64,000 bases of DNA from Flavobacterium gilvum (GCF_001761465.1 NZ_CP017479.1:806001-870000), one strand, 5' to 3'; counted from the stretch's first letter, positions 1 through 7,683 are shown. The notes: generated by a model from the sequence alone, not told the origin. Translations and numbers: made by a program.

Positions 1-2
1 AA

Positions 3-143
3 TCCCTTACGGAAGATGATTATAAAAAATATATTCTGGAACATTATACTTTTCTAAGCCGCCCTGTTTTTATCATCAATGACAAAATATACATTGGCAA
101 CAGTCAACAAAATATTCATCAGGTAATGAAAGTTTTGGGATAA
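3..143 (+). CDS. ArsC/Spx-family thioredoxin-fold protein, C-terminal end (partial)
   Basis: The reading frame is open from the left edge of the window and stops with TAA at 141-143; only 46 C-terminal residues are visible. The segment with SRPVFIINDKIYIGNS resembles the end of ArsC/Spx-like proteins, where a conserved Arg-Pro precedes a beta hairpin and a final helix. Family members are small cytoplasmic proteins with a thioredoxin-like fold; some reduce arsenate and others bind RNA polymerase. The N-terminal active-site region is outside the window, so the activity cannot be judged. The family call rests on this short tail only. Confidence 0.6.
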   Translation, partial: SLTEDDYKKYILEHYTFLSRPVFIINDKIYIGNSQQNIHQVMKVLG

Positions 144-213
144 TTTTTTGGCAAATCTATTATTGTAATTTTTCCTTTTGGGATGATGGAAAAAGCTACC
201 CGGTCGATAGCGG

Positions 214-354
214 AATGTCATTAAGTTAAGGATTTCTTGATAAGCTTTTTCTAAATATAGCTCTCGCAAAGTCGCTAAGACGTAAAGAAATCAGCTGTGA
301 ACTTTGCGCCTTTCCGTCTTCTCGAGAAAATACAGTGCTTAACTTAATGGCATT
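214..354. repeat. Long inverted repeat in the arsC-yicC gap
   Basis: AATGTCATTAAGTTAAG (214-230) is the reverse complement of 338-354 with one mismatch. Inside these arms lie further loosely mirrored words (CTCGCAAAG and AAGACG near 254-275; CTTTGCG and CGTCTT near 303-321). It contains no credible open frame. It belongs to the class of modular intergenic inverted repeats seen throughout this window. Confidence 0.6.
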
Positions 355-390
355 AAACGATTGTGAAAAGGCCAAGCAAATCGCTCTCTT

Positions 391-460
391 TAGCCCCGAT
401 TGAAGTGGAAATCCTTGTGTGCCGGGGTTCGGCATACAAGATTGCAACGAAAAGCGGGAC
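391..460 (+). ncRNA. Candidate Flavo-1-like structured RNA
   Basis: An 11-bp hairpin (CTTGTGTGCCG at 414-424 pairing with CGGCATACAAG at 430-440, one G-U pair, 5-nt loop) is enclosed by CCCG (395-398) pairing with CGGG (455-458). The outer strands TAGCCCCGAT and AAGCGGGA recall from memory an abundant Flavobacterium intergenic RNA, the Flavo-1 motif, but this has not been checked against a covariance model. The rest of the 456-base gap holds the inverted repeat at 214-354 and the yicC promoter. The strand is chosen from the remembered consensus. Confidence 0.5.
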
Positions 461-572
461 CCATCTCTCCTAAAATACCAAATCTTTCTGCTCCAAAAAA
501 TTAATAATCGAACTTAGGTTAAAAATTGTTTTTGCGGAAACACTGAATGCTTAAGGCTTTCCTCTTTTTTCT

Positions 573-580
573 TATCTTTG
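573..580 (+). promoter_or_regulatory. -7 box upstream of yicC
   Basis: TATCTTTG matches the Bacteroidota -7 consensus TAnnTTTG and lies 20 nt before the yicC ATG. No good -33 TTTG is present at the usual distance, so this is a half-match. Confidence 0.5.
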
Positions 581-599
581 AACACTTTTATACAACTAT

Positions 600-1460
600 A
601 TGATACAATCGATGACTGGATTTGGTAAAGCTACTTTGCAATTGCCAACCAAAAAAATTACAGTAGAAGTAAAATCTTTAAACAGTAAAGGTTTAGATTT
701 AAATGTACGAATGCCTGCTCTTTACCGCGAAATGGAATTGGGTTTACGCAACCAAATCGCTGTGAAACTGGAAAGAGGCAAAGTGGACTTTTCTGTTTTT
801 GTCGAAAGTACCGCAGAGCAGACTTCGACCAAGGTAAATGTGCCTATCGTAAAAGCCTATATCAGCCAATTGAGGGAAATATATAGCGATGCCGATGAAA
901 CCGAATTGATGAAAATGGCGGTGCGCATGCCTGATACCATGAAAATTGAACGTGAGGAAATAGACGAAAATGAATGGGCTCAAATCCAAACTGTAGTTGA
1001 AGAAGCGTTGCAAAATATCCTGAATTTCAGAAAAGCGGAAGGGCAATCTCTGGAAAATGAATTTCAATTGCGAATTGGCAATATTCGTCAGTTTATGAAC
1101 GAAGCTTTGGAACTGGATCCGGAACGTGTTCAAGCAATAAAAGACCGTTTACAAACCGCAATTTCTGAATTGAAAGTGAATGTGGATGAAAACCGTTTTG
1201 AGCAGGAATTGATTTATTATCTTGAAAAACTGGACATCACCGAGGAAAAAGTGCGATTGACCAATCATCTCGATTACTTCCTTGAAACCATCACCGGAAC
1301 AGAAGCCAACGGCAGAAAACTAGGCTTTATCACTCAGGAAATGGGACGCGAAATCAACACGATGGGATCCAAATCGAACCACGCACAAATGCAAAAATTA
1401 GTCGTGATGATGAAGGATGAATTGGAGAAAATTAAAGAGCAGGTTCTAAACGTATTGTAA
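600..1460 (+). CDS. yicC: YicC family endoribonuclease-like protein
   Basis: A cytoplasmic protein of 286 residues, essentially the length of E. coli YicC (287). The N-terminus MIQSMTGFGKA is the family hallmark and the C-terminal DUF1732 domain is plain, with GRKLGFITQEMGREINTMGS at about residues 238-257. The YicC_N domain spans roughly residues 1-155. E. coli YicC has been described as an RNase acting in sRNA turnover; transferring that role here is inference. It leads a conserved group with gmk and nadD. The ATG follows a -7 box by 20 nt, which supports the start. Confidence 0.92.
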   Translation: MIQSMTGFGKATLQLPTKKITVEVKSLNSKGLDLNVRMPALYREMELGLRNQIAVKLERGKVDFSVFVESTAEQTSTKVNVPIVKAYISQLREIYSDADETELMKMAVRMPDTMKIEREEIDENEWAQIQTVVEEALQNILNFRKAEGQSLENEFQLRIGNIRQFMNEALELDPERVQAIKDRLQTAISELKVNVDENRFEQELIYYLEKLDITEEKVRLTNHLDYFLETITGTEANGRKLGFITQEMGREINTMGSKSNHAQMQKLVVMMKDELEKIKEQVLNVL

Positions 1461-1552
1461 TCCCCCTAACCCCCGAAGGGGGAAACTATATTAGGAGGCA
1501 ATAATTATCAATTAACTTAAAAATTCCTCCCCTTCGGGGAGGCTAGGAGGGG
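1461..1552. repeat. GC-rich inverted repeat between yicC and gmk
   Basis: The left arm (1461-1484, with CCCCCGAAGGGGG) and right arm (1524-1552, with CCTCCCCTTCGGGGAGG) are diverged reverse complements, and each also folds on itself (5-bp and 7-bp stems). The right end runs into the gmk start: AGGAGGGG at 1545-1552 directly precedes the ATG. The surrounding DNA is AT-rich, so these GC-rich arms stand out as an inserted repeat. Confidence 0.75.
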
Positions 1553-2125
1553 ATGAATAAAGGAAAATTAATCGTATTCTCGGCGCCATCGGGGTCTGGA
1601 AAAACCACTATAGTAAGACATTTATTAGGACAGGAAGATTTGAATCTTGAATTTTCCATATCCGCAGCAACTCGTGAACCACGCGGTGAAGAAATAAACG
1701 GCAAGGATTATTATTTCATGTCTTTGAAAGATTTTAAAAACCACATCAAGGCCGAAGATTTTGTGGAATGGGAAGAAGTCTATCGTGACAATTTCTACGG
1801 CACCTTAAAAAGTGAAGTGGAACGTATTTGGGCTTTGGGCAAAAATGTGATTTTTGACATTGACGTTGCCGGAGGATTGCGAATTAAATCAAAATTCCCC
1901 GAAGAAACTTTAGCCGTTTTTGTAAAACCGCCAAGTGTCGATGAACTCAAAAGAAGACTAAAAGAACGCTCTACCGAAAGTGATGACAAAATCAATATGA
2001 GAATTGCAAAAGCTTCGGTCGAACTAGCAACCGCTCCTCAATTTGATGTGATTATTAAAAACTATGATTTGCCTGTGGCTTTGGAAGAAGCACATCAATT
2101 GGTGAAGGATTTTGTAAATAAATAA
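1553..2125 (+). CDS. gmk: Guanylate kinase
   Basis: Phosphorylates GMP (and dGMP) to GDP with ATP in the cytoplasm, an essential purine salvage and synthesis step. 190 residues is the usual family length. The P-loop is at residues 10-19 (SAPSGSGKTT) and is followed by the GMP-binding segment TREPRGEEINGKDYYF at about 40-55. The lid and C-terminal helices (ERSTESDDKINMRIAKA) are present. The start sits directly behind AGGAGGGG, an unusually strong Shine-Dalgarno-like stretch for this phylum, and that stretch is the end of an intergenic repeat. Confidence 0.97.
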   Translation: MNKGKLIVFSAPSGSGKTTIVRHLLGQEDLNLEFSISAATREPRGEEINGKDYYFMSLKDFKNHIKAEDFVEWEEVYRDNFYGTLKSEVERIWALGKNVIFDIDVAGGLRIKSKFPEETLAVFVKPPSVDELKRRLKERSTESDDKINMRIAKASVELATAPQFDVIIKNYDLPVALEEAHQLVKDFVNK

Positions 2126-2211
2126 AATTGAAGAATTGAAAGATTGAAAAATTGAAAAATTATGAAAAGTGATTTTAATTTTAAATCTTTCAATTTTTAA
2201 ATCTTTCAATT
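2126..2211. repeat. Inverted repeat between gmk and nadD
   Basis: Positions 2134-2154 pair with 2191-2211 with one mismatch over 21 bp. Both arms are built from the word AAAGATT(T/G)AAAAATTG. The same word family fills the sufA-sufB gap at 52455-52537. It starts right after the gmk stop and ends 6 nt before the nadD ATG. Confidence 0.7.
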
Positions 2212-2217
2212 AAATTC

Positions 2218-2799
2218 ATGAAAATCGGACTATATTTCGGAACGTTCAATCCCATTCATATTGGGCATCTCATCATTGCCAACCACATGGCAGAGCATTC
2301 TGATTTGGATCAAGTTTGGATGGTTGTAACACCTCACAATCCGCTCAAAAAGAAAAGCACTTTGCTCGATGATTACCATCGTTTGCAAATGGTTCATCTC
2401 GCCACAGAGGATTTTCCAAAAATAAAACCATCCGATATTGAGTTCAAATTATTACAGCCCAATTACACCGTGAATACTTTGGCGCATTTGCAGGATAAAT
2501 TTCCGCAACACGAATTTTCATTAATTATGGGAGAGGACAATATAAAATCGCTCCATAAATGGAAAAATTACAATACGATTCTAGAACACCATGACATTTA
2601 TGTTTATCCCCGCATTTCATCAGAGGTAGAAAATCTGGAATTAAAAAATCATCCTAATGTTCATTTGATAGATGCTCCTATTGTTGAAATATCATCGACG
2701 ACAATTCGGGAAACCATCAAAAAAGGGAAAAACGTACAACCACTTTTACCTTATAAAGTCTGGGACTATATTGATCATAATAATTTTTACAAAAAATAA
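2218..2799 (+). CDS. nadD: Nicotinate-nucleotide adenylyltransferase
   Basis: Transfers AMP from ATP to nicotinate mononucleotide, giving deamido-NAD in NAD synthesis. 193 residues, typical length. The nucleotidyltransferase motif is at residues 7-17 (FGTFNPIHIGH), with the HIGH tetrad at 14-17, and the C-terminal ISSTTIR motif is near residue 165. It lies downstream of gmk in the same direction. Its stop codon touches the stop codon of the convergent LysR gene with no spacer. Confidence 0.95.
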   Translation: MKIGLYFGTFNPIHIGHLIIANHMAEHSDLDQVWMVVTPHNPLKKKSTLLDDYHRLQMVHLATEDFPKIKPSDIEFKLLQPNYTVNTLAHLQDKFPQHEFSLIMGEDNIKSLHKWKNYNTILEHHDIYVYPRISSEVENLELKNHPNVHLIDAPIVEISSTTIRETIKKGKNVQPLLPYKVWDYIDHNNFYKK

Positions 2800-3696
2800 T
2801 CATTTCAAAACCAACTTTAATTCAGCCATTATATCCTGAAAAATAGGGCTCAAATTTTCATTTTTACCCGATAGCAAAAATACTTCTGTACTTGGCATTT
2901 GTTTGCTGTCCCAAACCAACTGCAATTTCTTTTCTTTAATCAAATTTTTAGCATTAATATCCCAAGTAACCGCAACTCCCGTATTTTTGCTGAGAATTTC
3001 CAGCATTTCATATTCTGACGGAATAATATAATTGGCAATAATCGAAGGTCTTTTTTTAGCAAAAACATGAAGCCAAAATAATTTAATATGCGGAATTTCG
3101 GCATCATGGCTGTACCATTTTTGTTCATTCAGCCAATTTTCGATTGCGGTATCATTTTTGATTTTAATATTTGGCTTTACTTCCGAAAGATCAACATCGC
3201 TAGAACCCACAACAACTTGCTTGATTTCACCCGCCTTTTTTTGAATGGTATCAAAAGTGTCGAACTTCTTGGTTACTACCGCAAAATCCAATTTTTTGGA
3301 ATTTACCAAATCAAACAGCGTATCATTTGTATGGAATGTAAAATCGACAAAATCAAATTTGGCGACCAATGCACTCCCTATACTGCTCATTAAATGCTTT
3401 GAAATGCCAACAGACAATAACCGATTTGCATTGAAAGCTTTCGCACGAAATCCATTTTCAACATTTTCCAATCGGTCTAAGGCATCAATAATTAGATTAT
3501 TGAGTAACTTAGCGTACTCTGTTGGTTCAACCCCTTTGGACTTTCGATTAAAAAGCTTGTAACCTACATGCGCCTCCAACATCACTATTTGCTGACTTAC
3601 AGCTGGTTGACTAATAAATAATTCTTTGGCTGCCAAAGAAAAATTTCCGTTTTTATAAACTGATTTAAACGTTCGATACCATTCCAGATTAACCAT
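2800..3696 (-). CDS. LysR family transcriptional regulator
   Basis: 298 residues with an N-terminal winged helix-turn-helix (about residues 5-63, including NFSLAAKELFISQPAVSQQI) and a C-terminal effector-binding domain. LysR regulators usually act as tetramers on a divergent promoter and respond to a small ligand. The gene is divergent from the DJ-1/PfpI gene with 90 bp between the start codons, so regulation of that gene and yqhD is the natural inference. The ligand is unknown. The 14-bp palindrome at 3700-3713, just upstream of its ATG, could serve autoregulation. Confidence 0.88.
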   Translation of the reverse strand: MVNLEWYRTFKSVYKNGNFSLAAKELFISQPAVSQQIVMLEAHVGYKLFNRKSKGVEPTEYAKLLNNLIIDALDRLENVENGFRAKAFNANRLLSVGISKHLMSSIGSALVAKFDFVDFTFHTNDTLFDLVNSKKLDFAVVTKKFDTFDTIQKKAGEIKQVVVGSSDVDLSEVKPNIKIKNDTAIENWLNEQKWYSHDAEIPHIKLFWLHVFAKKRPSIIANYIIPSEYEMLEILSKNTGVAVTWDINAKNLIKEKKLQLVWDSKQMPSTEVFLLSGKNENLSPIFQDIMAELKLVLK

Positions 3697-3699
3697 GAT

Positions 3700-3713
3700 A
3701 TAAATATATTTAT
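3700..3713. promoter_or_regulatory. Palindrome in the LysR leader (possible operator)
   Basis: ATAAATATATTTAT is a perfect 14-bp palindrome between the LysR -7 box and ATG. It is AT-only, so chance is not excluded. LysR regulators bind T-N11-A type palindromes near their own start. Confidence 0.3.
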
Positions 3714-3715
3714 CA

Positions 3716-3723
3716 CAAACATA
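3716..3723 (-). promoter_or_regulatory. -7 box for the LysR gene
   Basis: On the minus strand this reads TATGTTTG, matching TAnnTTTG, and lies 19 nt before the LysR ATG. No convincing -33 element was found. The box is 12 nt from the divergent promoter elements, a typical LysR arrangement. Confidence 0.45.
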
Positions 3724-3735
3724 ATTTAAATTATT

Positions 3736-3765
3736 TTTGCTAATAACACATTCGCCATAAATTTG
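3736..3765 (+). promoter_or_regulatory. Promoter of the DJ-1/PfpI gene
   Basis: TTTG (3736-3739), an 18-nt spacer and TAAATTTG (3758-3765) match the Bacteroidota consensus; the ATG follows 21 nt later. A second -7-like TATTTTTG lies at 3732-3739. Confidence 0.6.
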
Positions 3766-3786
3766 TTGAACTAAAAAAATTAAATC

Positions 3787-4557
3787 ATGAAAAAAATAAC
3801 TGTATTAGCGATTCTAGCATTAGCCATAAGTGGCTTTGTGGCAACCGCGCAAAAACAAAATAATAAAAAGATGAAAAAAGTATTATTTGTGGTTACCAGT
3901 CACGATCAACTGGGAAACACTGGAGAGAAAACCGGATTCTGGACAGAAGAATTTGCTGCGCCTTACTATGCTTTATTGGATAAAGGTGTTACTATTGATA
4001 TTGCTTCGCCAAAGGGAGGACAACCGCCTATTGACCCGAAAAGCTCTGATCCATCATCAGCAACCGAAGACACCAAACGATTTGATGCCGATGCCGTTTT
4101 ATTGGAAAAACTAAAAAACACCAAAAAACTATCCGATGTCAATCAAGCAGATTACGATGCAGTTTTTTACCCAGGCGGCCATGGCCCGCTTTGGGATTTG
4201 GTTGAAGATAAAAATTCGATCGCTTTGATTGAGTCATTTTATACGCATAAAAAACCTGTAGCCTTTGTATGCCACGCTCCTGCCGTATTAAAAAATGTAA
4301 AAACTAACGGGCAATTTTTGGTAAAAGGTAAAAAAGTTACCGGATTTGCCAATACCGAAGAAGAAGCTGTTGGCTTAAGCAAAATTGTTCCTTTTTTATT
4401 GGAAGATGCGCTAAAAACAAATGGAGGAATTTATAGTAAAGTAGAAAATTGGCACCCGTACGCGGTGGAAGACGGATTATTAATTACCGGACAAAATCCA
4501 GCGTCATCCAAACTGGTCGCTGAAAAATTATTGGTTCAATTAAATTCAAAAAAATAA
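3787..4557 (+). CDS. Secreted DJ-1/PfpI-family protein
   Basis: 256 residues with an N-terminal signal peptide (about residues 1-21, ending ATAQ), so probably periplasmic. The DJ-1/PfpI (class I glutamine amidotransferase-like) fold shows the nucleophile elbow AFVCHAP with Cys162 followed by His163. An acidic residue in FWTEE (54-55) matches the Hsp31-type family, and YPGGHGPLWDL lies at about 128-138. Relatives act on methylglyoxal-type carbonyls or as chaperones; which applies here is not visible. It is divergent from a LysR regulator and followed by a YqhD-type aldehyde reductase. Confidence 0.85.
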   Translation: MKKITVLAILALAISGFVATAQKQNNKKMKKVLFVVTSHDQLGNTGEKTGFWTEEFAAPYYALLDKGVTIDIASPKGGQPPIDPKSSDPSSATEDTKRFDADAVLLEKLKNTKKLSDVNQADYDAVFYPGGHGPLWDLVEDKNSIALIESFYTHKKPVAFVCHAPAVLKNVKTNGQFLVKGKKVTGFANTEEEAVGLSKIVPFLLEDALKTNGGIYSKVENWHPYAVEDGLLITGQNPASSKLVAEKLLVQLNSKK

Positions 4558-4561
4558 CAGA

Positions 4562-4623
4562 AAGTCGCTAAGAATCTGAGATTATAAGTTTCTAATTTTT
4601 AAAGCTTAGACTCTTAGCAACTT
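4562..4623. repeat. Inverted repeat before yqhD
   Basis: 4562-4580 and 4605-4623 are reverse complements with three mismatches over 19 bp, using the words GCTAAGAATCTGAG and CTTAGACTCTTAGC. The same words make up the element at 12609-12700. No TAnnTTTG box was seen in this gap, so yqhD may be read through from the upstream gene. Confidence 0.6.
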
Positions 4624-4643
4624 AATATCTCAAAAAACACATT

Positions 4644-5807
4644 ATGCTAAATTTCGAATTATACAATCCCACCAAATTGGTTTTTGGGAAAGGACAAATA
4701 GAAAAATTACCAACATTAATTCCTTCAAATGCCAAAATCCTTCTGGCTTATGGAGGCGGGAGCATTTTTAAAAATGGCATCCACGAGCAAGTCCGAAAAA
4801 GTCTTGAAGGATATACTATTATTGAATTTGGAGGAATTGAAGCCAATCCGCATTTTGAAACTTTAATGAAAGCAGTTGCGATTATTCGAGAACAAAATAT
4901 TGATTTTATCCTTGCTGTTGGAGGCGGAAGTGTTATTGACGGGGTGAAATTTATTTCGGCAGCCGTTCCTTTTGAAGGAGACCCAATTGACATTCTCAAA
5001 AAGAGGATTCTTTTCAAAGATGCTGCCAAAGTAATTCCTTTTGGTACCGTTTTGACGTTGCCCGCAACTGGAAGCGAAATGAATTCGGGCTCAGTAATTA
5101 CCATAGCATCGACTCAAGAAAAGTTAGATTTTGGAGGCTCGGCTTTATTTCCAAAATTTTCTGTTTGCGACCCAACTGTCATTCAGTCTTTACCTAAAAG
5201 ACAATTGCAAAATGGGGTTGTTGATGCTTATACCCATGTTTTAGAACAATATTTAACTTACGTACACAAGGGTTTTTTACAAGACCGAATTGCAGAGAGC
5301 ATTTTGCAAACCTTAATCCAGATAGGTCCCGATGTAGTTGATAATCCATCAGATTATGATTTGGCTGCTAATTTTATGTGGAGTTGTACAATGGCTCTCA
5401 ACGGTTTAATCCAAAAAGGAGTTCCAACAGATTGGGCCACCCACATGATTGGTCATGAATTAACCGCCCTTCATGGAATCGATCATGCAAGGACTCTGGC
5501 CATAATAGGTCCAAACCTATACAAAGTGATGTTTGAAACCAAAAAAGAAAAACTAGCTCAATATGGAAAACGGGTATTTAATTTAAAAGGAACGGATAAT
5601 GAAATTGCCACGCAGGCAATTGAAAAGACTGTAGCTTTTTTTCATACTATGGGAATGAAAACCCTGCTTTCTGAAAATGCCGAAAACTTTGATAAAACTG
5701 CCGACTTTATTGTCGATCGTTTTGAAAAAAGAGGTTGGAAAGCATTGGGGGAAAAACAAAATATTACTTTGGATAAAGTAAAAGAAATAGTGTTGTTGAG
5801 TTACTAA
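4644..5807 (+). CDS. yqhD: Iron-containing alcohol dehydrogenase, YqhD type
   Basis: 387 residues, the exact E. coli YqhD length. Family members reduce short-chain and lipid-derived aldehydes with NADPH in the cytoplasm. The nucleotide-binding GGGSVIDGVKF is at about residues 95-105. Metal ligands fit the YqhD pattern: Asp and His in VVDAYTH (about 191-197), His in IGHELTALHG and His in IDHARTL (about 266-281). It lies 86 bp behind the DJ-1-like gene in the same direction, which suggests a shared role in clearing reactive aldehydes. Confidence 0.9.
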   Translation: MLNFELYNPTKLVFGKGQIEKLPTLIPSNAKILLAYGGGSIFKNGIHEQVRKSLEGYTIIEFGGIEANPHFETLMKAVAIIREQNIDFILAVGGGSVIDGVKFISAAVPFEGDPIDILKKRILFKDAAKVIPFGTVLTLPATGSEMNSGSVITIASTQEKLDFGGSALFPKFSVCDPTVIQSLPKRQLQNGVVDAYTHVLEQYLTYVHKGFLQDRIAESILQTLIQIGPDVVDNPSDYDLAANFMWSCTMALNGLIQKGVPTDWATHMIGHELTALHGIDHARTLAIIGPNLYKVMFETKKEKLAQYGKRVFNLKGTDNEIATQAIEKTVAFFHTMGMKTLLSENAENFDKTADFIVDRFEKRGWKALGEKQNITLDKVKEIVLLSY

Positions 5808-5824
5808 TTTCGAACCAAAAAAAA

Positions 5825-5851
5825 GGCGTTCACTTAACCACAGTGAACGCC
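5825..5851 (-). terminator. Hairpin with a minus-strand U-tract
   Basis: GGCGTTCACT (5825-5834) pairs perfectly with AGTGAACGCC (5842-5851). Read leftward it is followed by eight T residues, a textbook intrinsic terminator for the minus strand. On the plus strand it follows yqhD by 17 nt but has only ATTCAAAAT after the stem. It may act in both directions; no minus-strand gene lies upstream of it. Confidence 0.7.
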
Positions 5852-6041
5852 ATTCAAAATACTAAAACAAAACTAACTAACTCAATATTCATATTTAAAT
5901 CCTAAACAATTTATTCATAATCACTTACAACGCATGTTTTGCATTAATATTGTATAAATTCTAAAAAAGTTACACATAATATGTTCTTTTGGCAAAATCT
6001 TTAAAAACTTCAATAAATTCAAGGCTTATCAAAAAATTTAA

Positions 6042-6074
6042 TTTGTGTTATTGGTATATTTTTAAGTACTTTTG
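6042..6074 (+). promoter_or_regulatory. gpsA promoter
   Basis: TTTG (6042-6045), a 21-nt spacer and TACTTTTG (6067-6074). The in-frame TTG at 6072 is part of the -7 box, which rules it out as the gpsA start and supports the ATG at 6093. Confidence 0.6.
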
Positions 6075-6092
6075 GTGAAATTTAATAAAAAA

Positions 6093-7088
6093 ATGTCCGA
6101 AAATTTAAAATTTGCAGTGATTGGTGGCGGAAGCTGGGCTACAGCTATAGCAAAAATGTTGTGCGTAAATCTTCCTGAAATTTCATGGTATATGCGTAAT
6201 GACGCCGCTATAGAACACATTAAAGCCCACAAACACAATCCAAATTATTTAAGTTCTGTAGAATTTGACAATACTAAACTCAAACTTACCAACGATATCA
6301 ATGAAGCTGTTGCTTATGCCGATTACATCATATTTGCAATTCCCTCTGCTTTTTTGAATAGTGAGCTAGAAAAACTAACAGTTTCCCTAAAAGACAAAAT
6401 AATTTTTTCTGCCATAAAAGGAATTGTTCCGGAAACCAGTTTGATTGTTGGAGAGCATTTTCATTACAAATATGATATTCCTTATTACAATATTGGCGTA
6501 ATCACAGGGCCTTGCCACGCCGAAGAAGTTGCTCTCGAAAGACTTTCGTACTTAACGATTGCCTGTGGTGACCCCGACAAAGCCAGCATCGTTGCCGGAA
6601 ATTTGTCTGGCAACTATATCAAAGCCAAAATCTCTGACGATATTATTGGGACGGAATATGCCGCAATGCTGAAGAACATTTATTCTATTGCAGCGGGGAT
6701 TGCCCACGGATTGGGTTATGGCGATAATTTCCAATCGGTGATTATGAGTAATGCGATTCGGGAGATGAAAAAATTCATCAAGAAAGTACACAAAATGAAG
6801 CGTAACATTAATGATTCGGCTTATTTGGGTGACTTATTGGTTACGGGTTATTCTATTTTTTCCAGAAACCGAATGTTCGGAAATATGATTGGGAAAGGCT
6901 ATACGGTAAAATCGGCACAAATGGAGATGAGCATGGTTGCCGAAGGTTATTATGCCGTCAAAAGCGCCTACAAACTTAATCAGGGTTACGGCGCAAAAAC
7001 CCCTATCATCGATGCTGTTTACAGTATTTTGTATGAAGGAAAAGAAGCAAAAGCGGTGTTTAAGAAACTGACTGAGGAATTGGATTAG
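6093..7088 (+). CDS. gpsA: NAD(P)H-dependent glycerol-3-phosphate dehydrogenase
   Basis: Interconverts dihydroxyacetone phosphate and sn-glycerol 3-phosphate in the cytoplasm to feed phospholipid synthesis. 331 residues from the chosen ATG. The Rossmann motif AVIGGGSWATAIA is at about 8-20. ITGPCHAEEV, the catalytic-lysine segment AAMLKNIYSIAAGIAHGLGY and SRNRMFG are all present. The frame is open back to a TTG at 6072, but that codon overlaps the -7 promoter box, so the ATG is used. A hairpin terminator follows. Confidence 0.95.
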   Translation: MSENLKFAVIGGGSWATAIAKMLCVNLPEISWYMRNDAAIEHIKAHKHNPNYLSSVEFDNTKLKLTNDINEAVAYADYIIFAIPSAFLNSELEKLTVSLKDKIIFSAIKGIVPETSLIVGEHFHYKYDIPYYNIGVITGPCHAEEVALERLSYLTIACGDPDKASIVAGNLSGNYIKAKISDDIIGTEYAAMLKNIYSIAAGIAHGLGYGDNFQSVIMSNAIREMKKFIKKVHKMKRNINDSAYLGDLLVTGYSIFSRNRMFGNMIGKGYTVKSAQMEMSMVAEGYYAVKSAYKLNQGYGAKTPIIDAVYSILYEGKEAKAVFKKLTEELD

Positions 7089-7099
7089 ATAGCAGTAAT

Positions 7100-7248
7100 C
7101 AGTATTCAGTTTTTTAGTGTTCAGTTGGCACCGAATCTGAAAATACTTTTCTACAAATAATAATAAAAGGCATTTTCTTGAATTGGAAAATGCCTTTTTT
7201 GTTCTATTTACTCCAGTTAATCACTGAATACTAAAAAACTGAATACTG
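7100..7248. repeat. Inverted repeat enclosing the gpsA terminator
   Basis: 7100-7125 and 7223-7248 are reverse complements with one mismatch over 26 bp, using words such as CAGTATTCAGTTTTTTAG. The gpsA terminator lies between the arms. The right arm ends 5 nt before the stop codon of the minus-strand gene at 7254. Confidence 0.7.
7165..7198 (+). terminator. gpsA terminator
   Basis: AAAAGGCATTTTC (7165-7177) pairs with GAAAATGCCTTTT (7186-7198) and runs into a T-tract. A-rich and T-rich flanks let it work on both strands between convergent genes. Confidence 0.85.
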
Positions 7249-7253
7249 TTTAC

Positions 7254-7661
7254 TTATTTCACAATAACCCCATCAACGAATAAAAGCGGTACTTCTTCCA
7301 CATCGGTTTCATTGATGCTATTGGCTTTAAAAATGAATTTTTTATCATATAAAGTATTTCCGATAAAGTAAGTCACCATAAACTCATTGTTGAGTGCCAA
7401 TACGCTTTTCTCGATCATTTCAATTTTTACTACAGAAACAGCTGGAATTTCAACAAACGCGTGACGCAACAATGATGTCTTTTTCATTTCGCCATCGATT
7501 GTTCCAAAGGCTTTGGAAACCACCATAACGCTGTCAAGTTGAAAATCACTGTCGTTTATCAAATAAGCATACCATACTTTTTCCATAAAATCGTCGCTCC
7601 ATTCTTGAACGGCGGCTAGGAATACGTTTTCTACTTTGGGAACAATAATATCTTTTTTCAT
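7254..7661 (-). CDS. Conserved hypothetical protein downstream of pheS
   Basis: 135 residues from the ATG at 7659-7661; an in-frame TTG three codons earlier is less likely. No signal peptide or membrane segment; the sequence is mixed alpha/beta and moderately acidic (begins MKKDIIVPKVENVFLA). No domain was recognised. It is transcribed in the same direction as pheS, 81 bp downstream, with an inverted repeat between them, and may be cotranscribed. Function unknown. Confidence 0.75.
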   Translation of the reverse strand: MKKDIIVPKVENVFLAAVQEWSDDFMEKVWYAYLINDSDFQLDSVMVVSKAFGTIDGEMKKTSLLRHAFVEIPAVSVVKIEMIEKSVLALNNEFMVTYFIGNTLYDKKFIFKANSINETDVEEVPLLFVDGVIVK

Positions 7662-7683
7662 TGTAATCAAAAATTATGAAACC

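Noticed and set aside
6072..6092. TTG start for gpsA giving seven extra residues
   Set aside because: The TTG is the end of the TACTTTTG -7 box; the ATG at 6093 gives the usual N-terminus.
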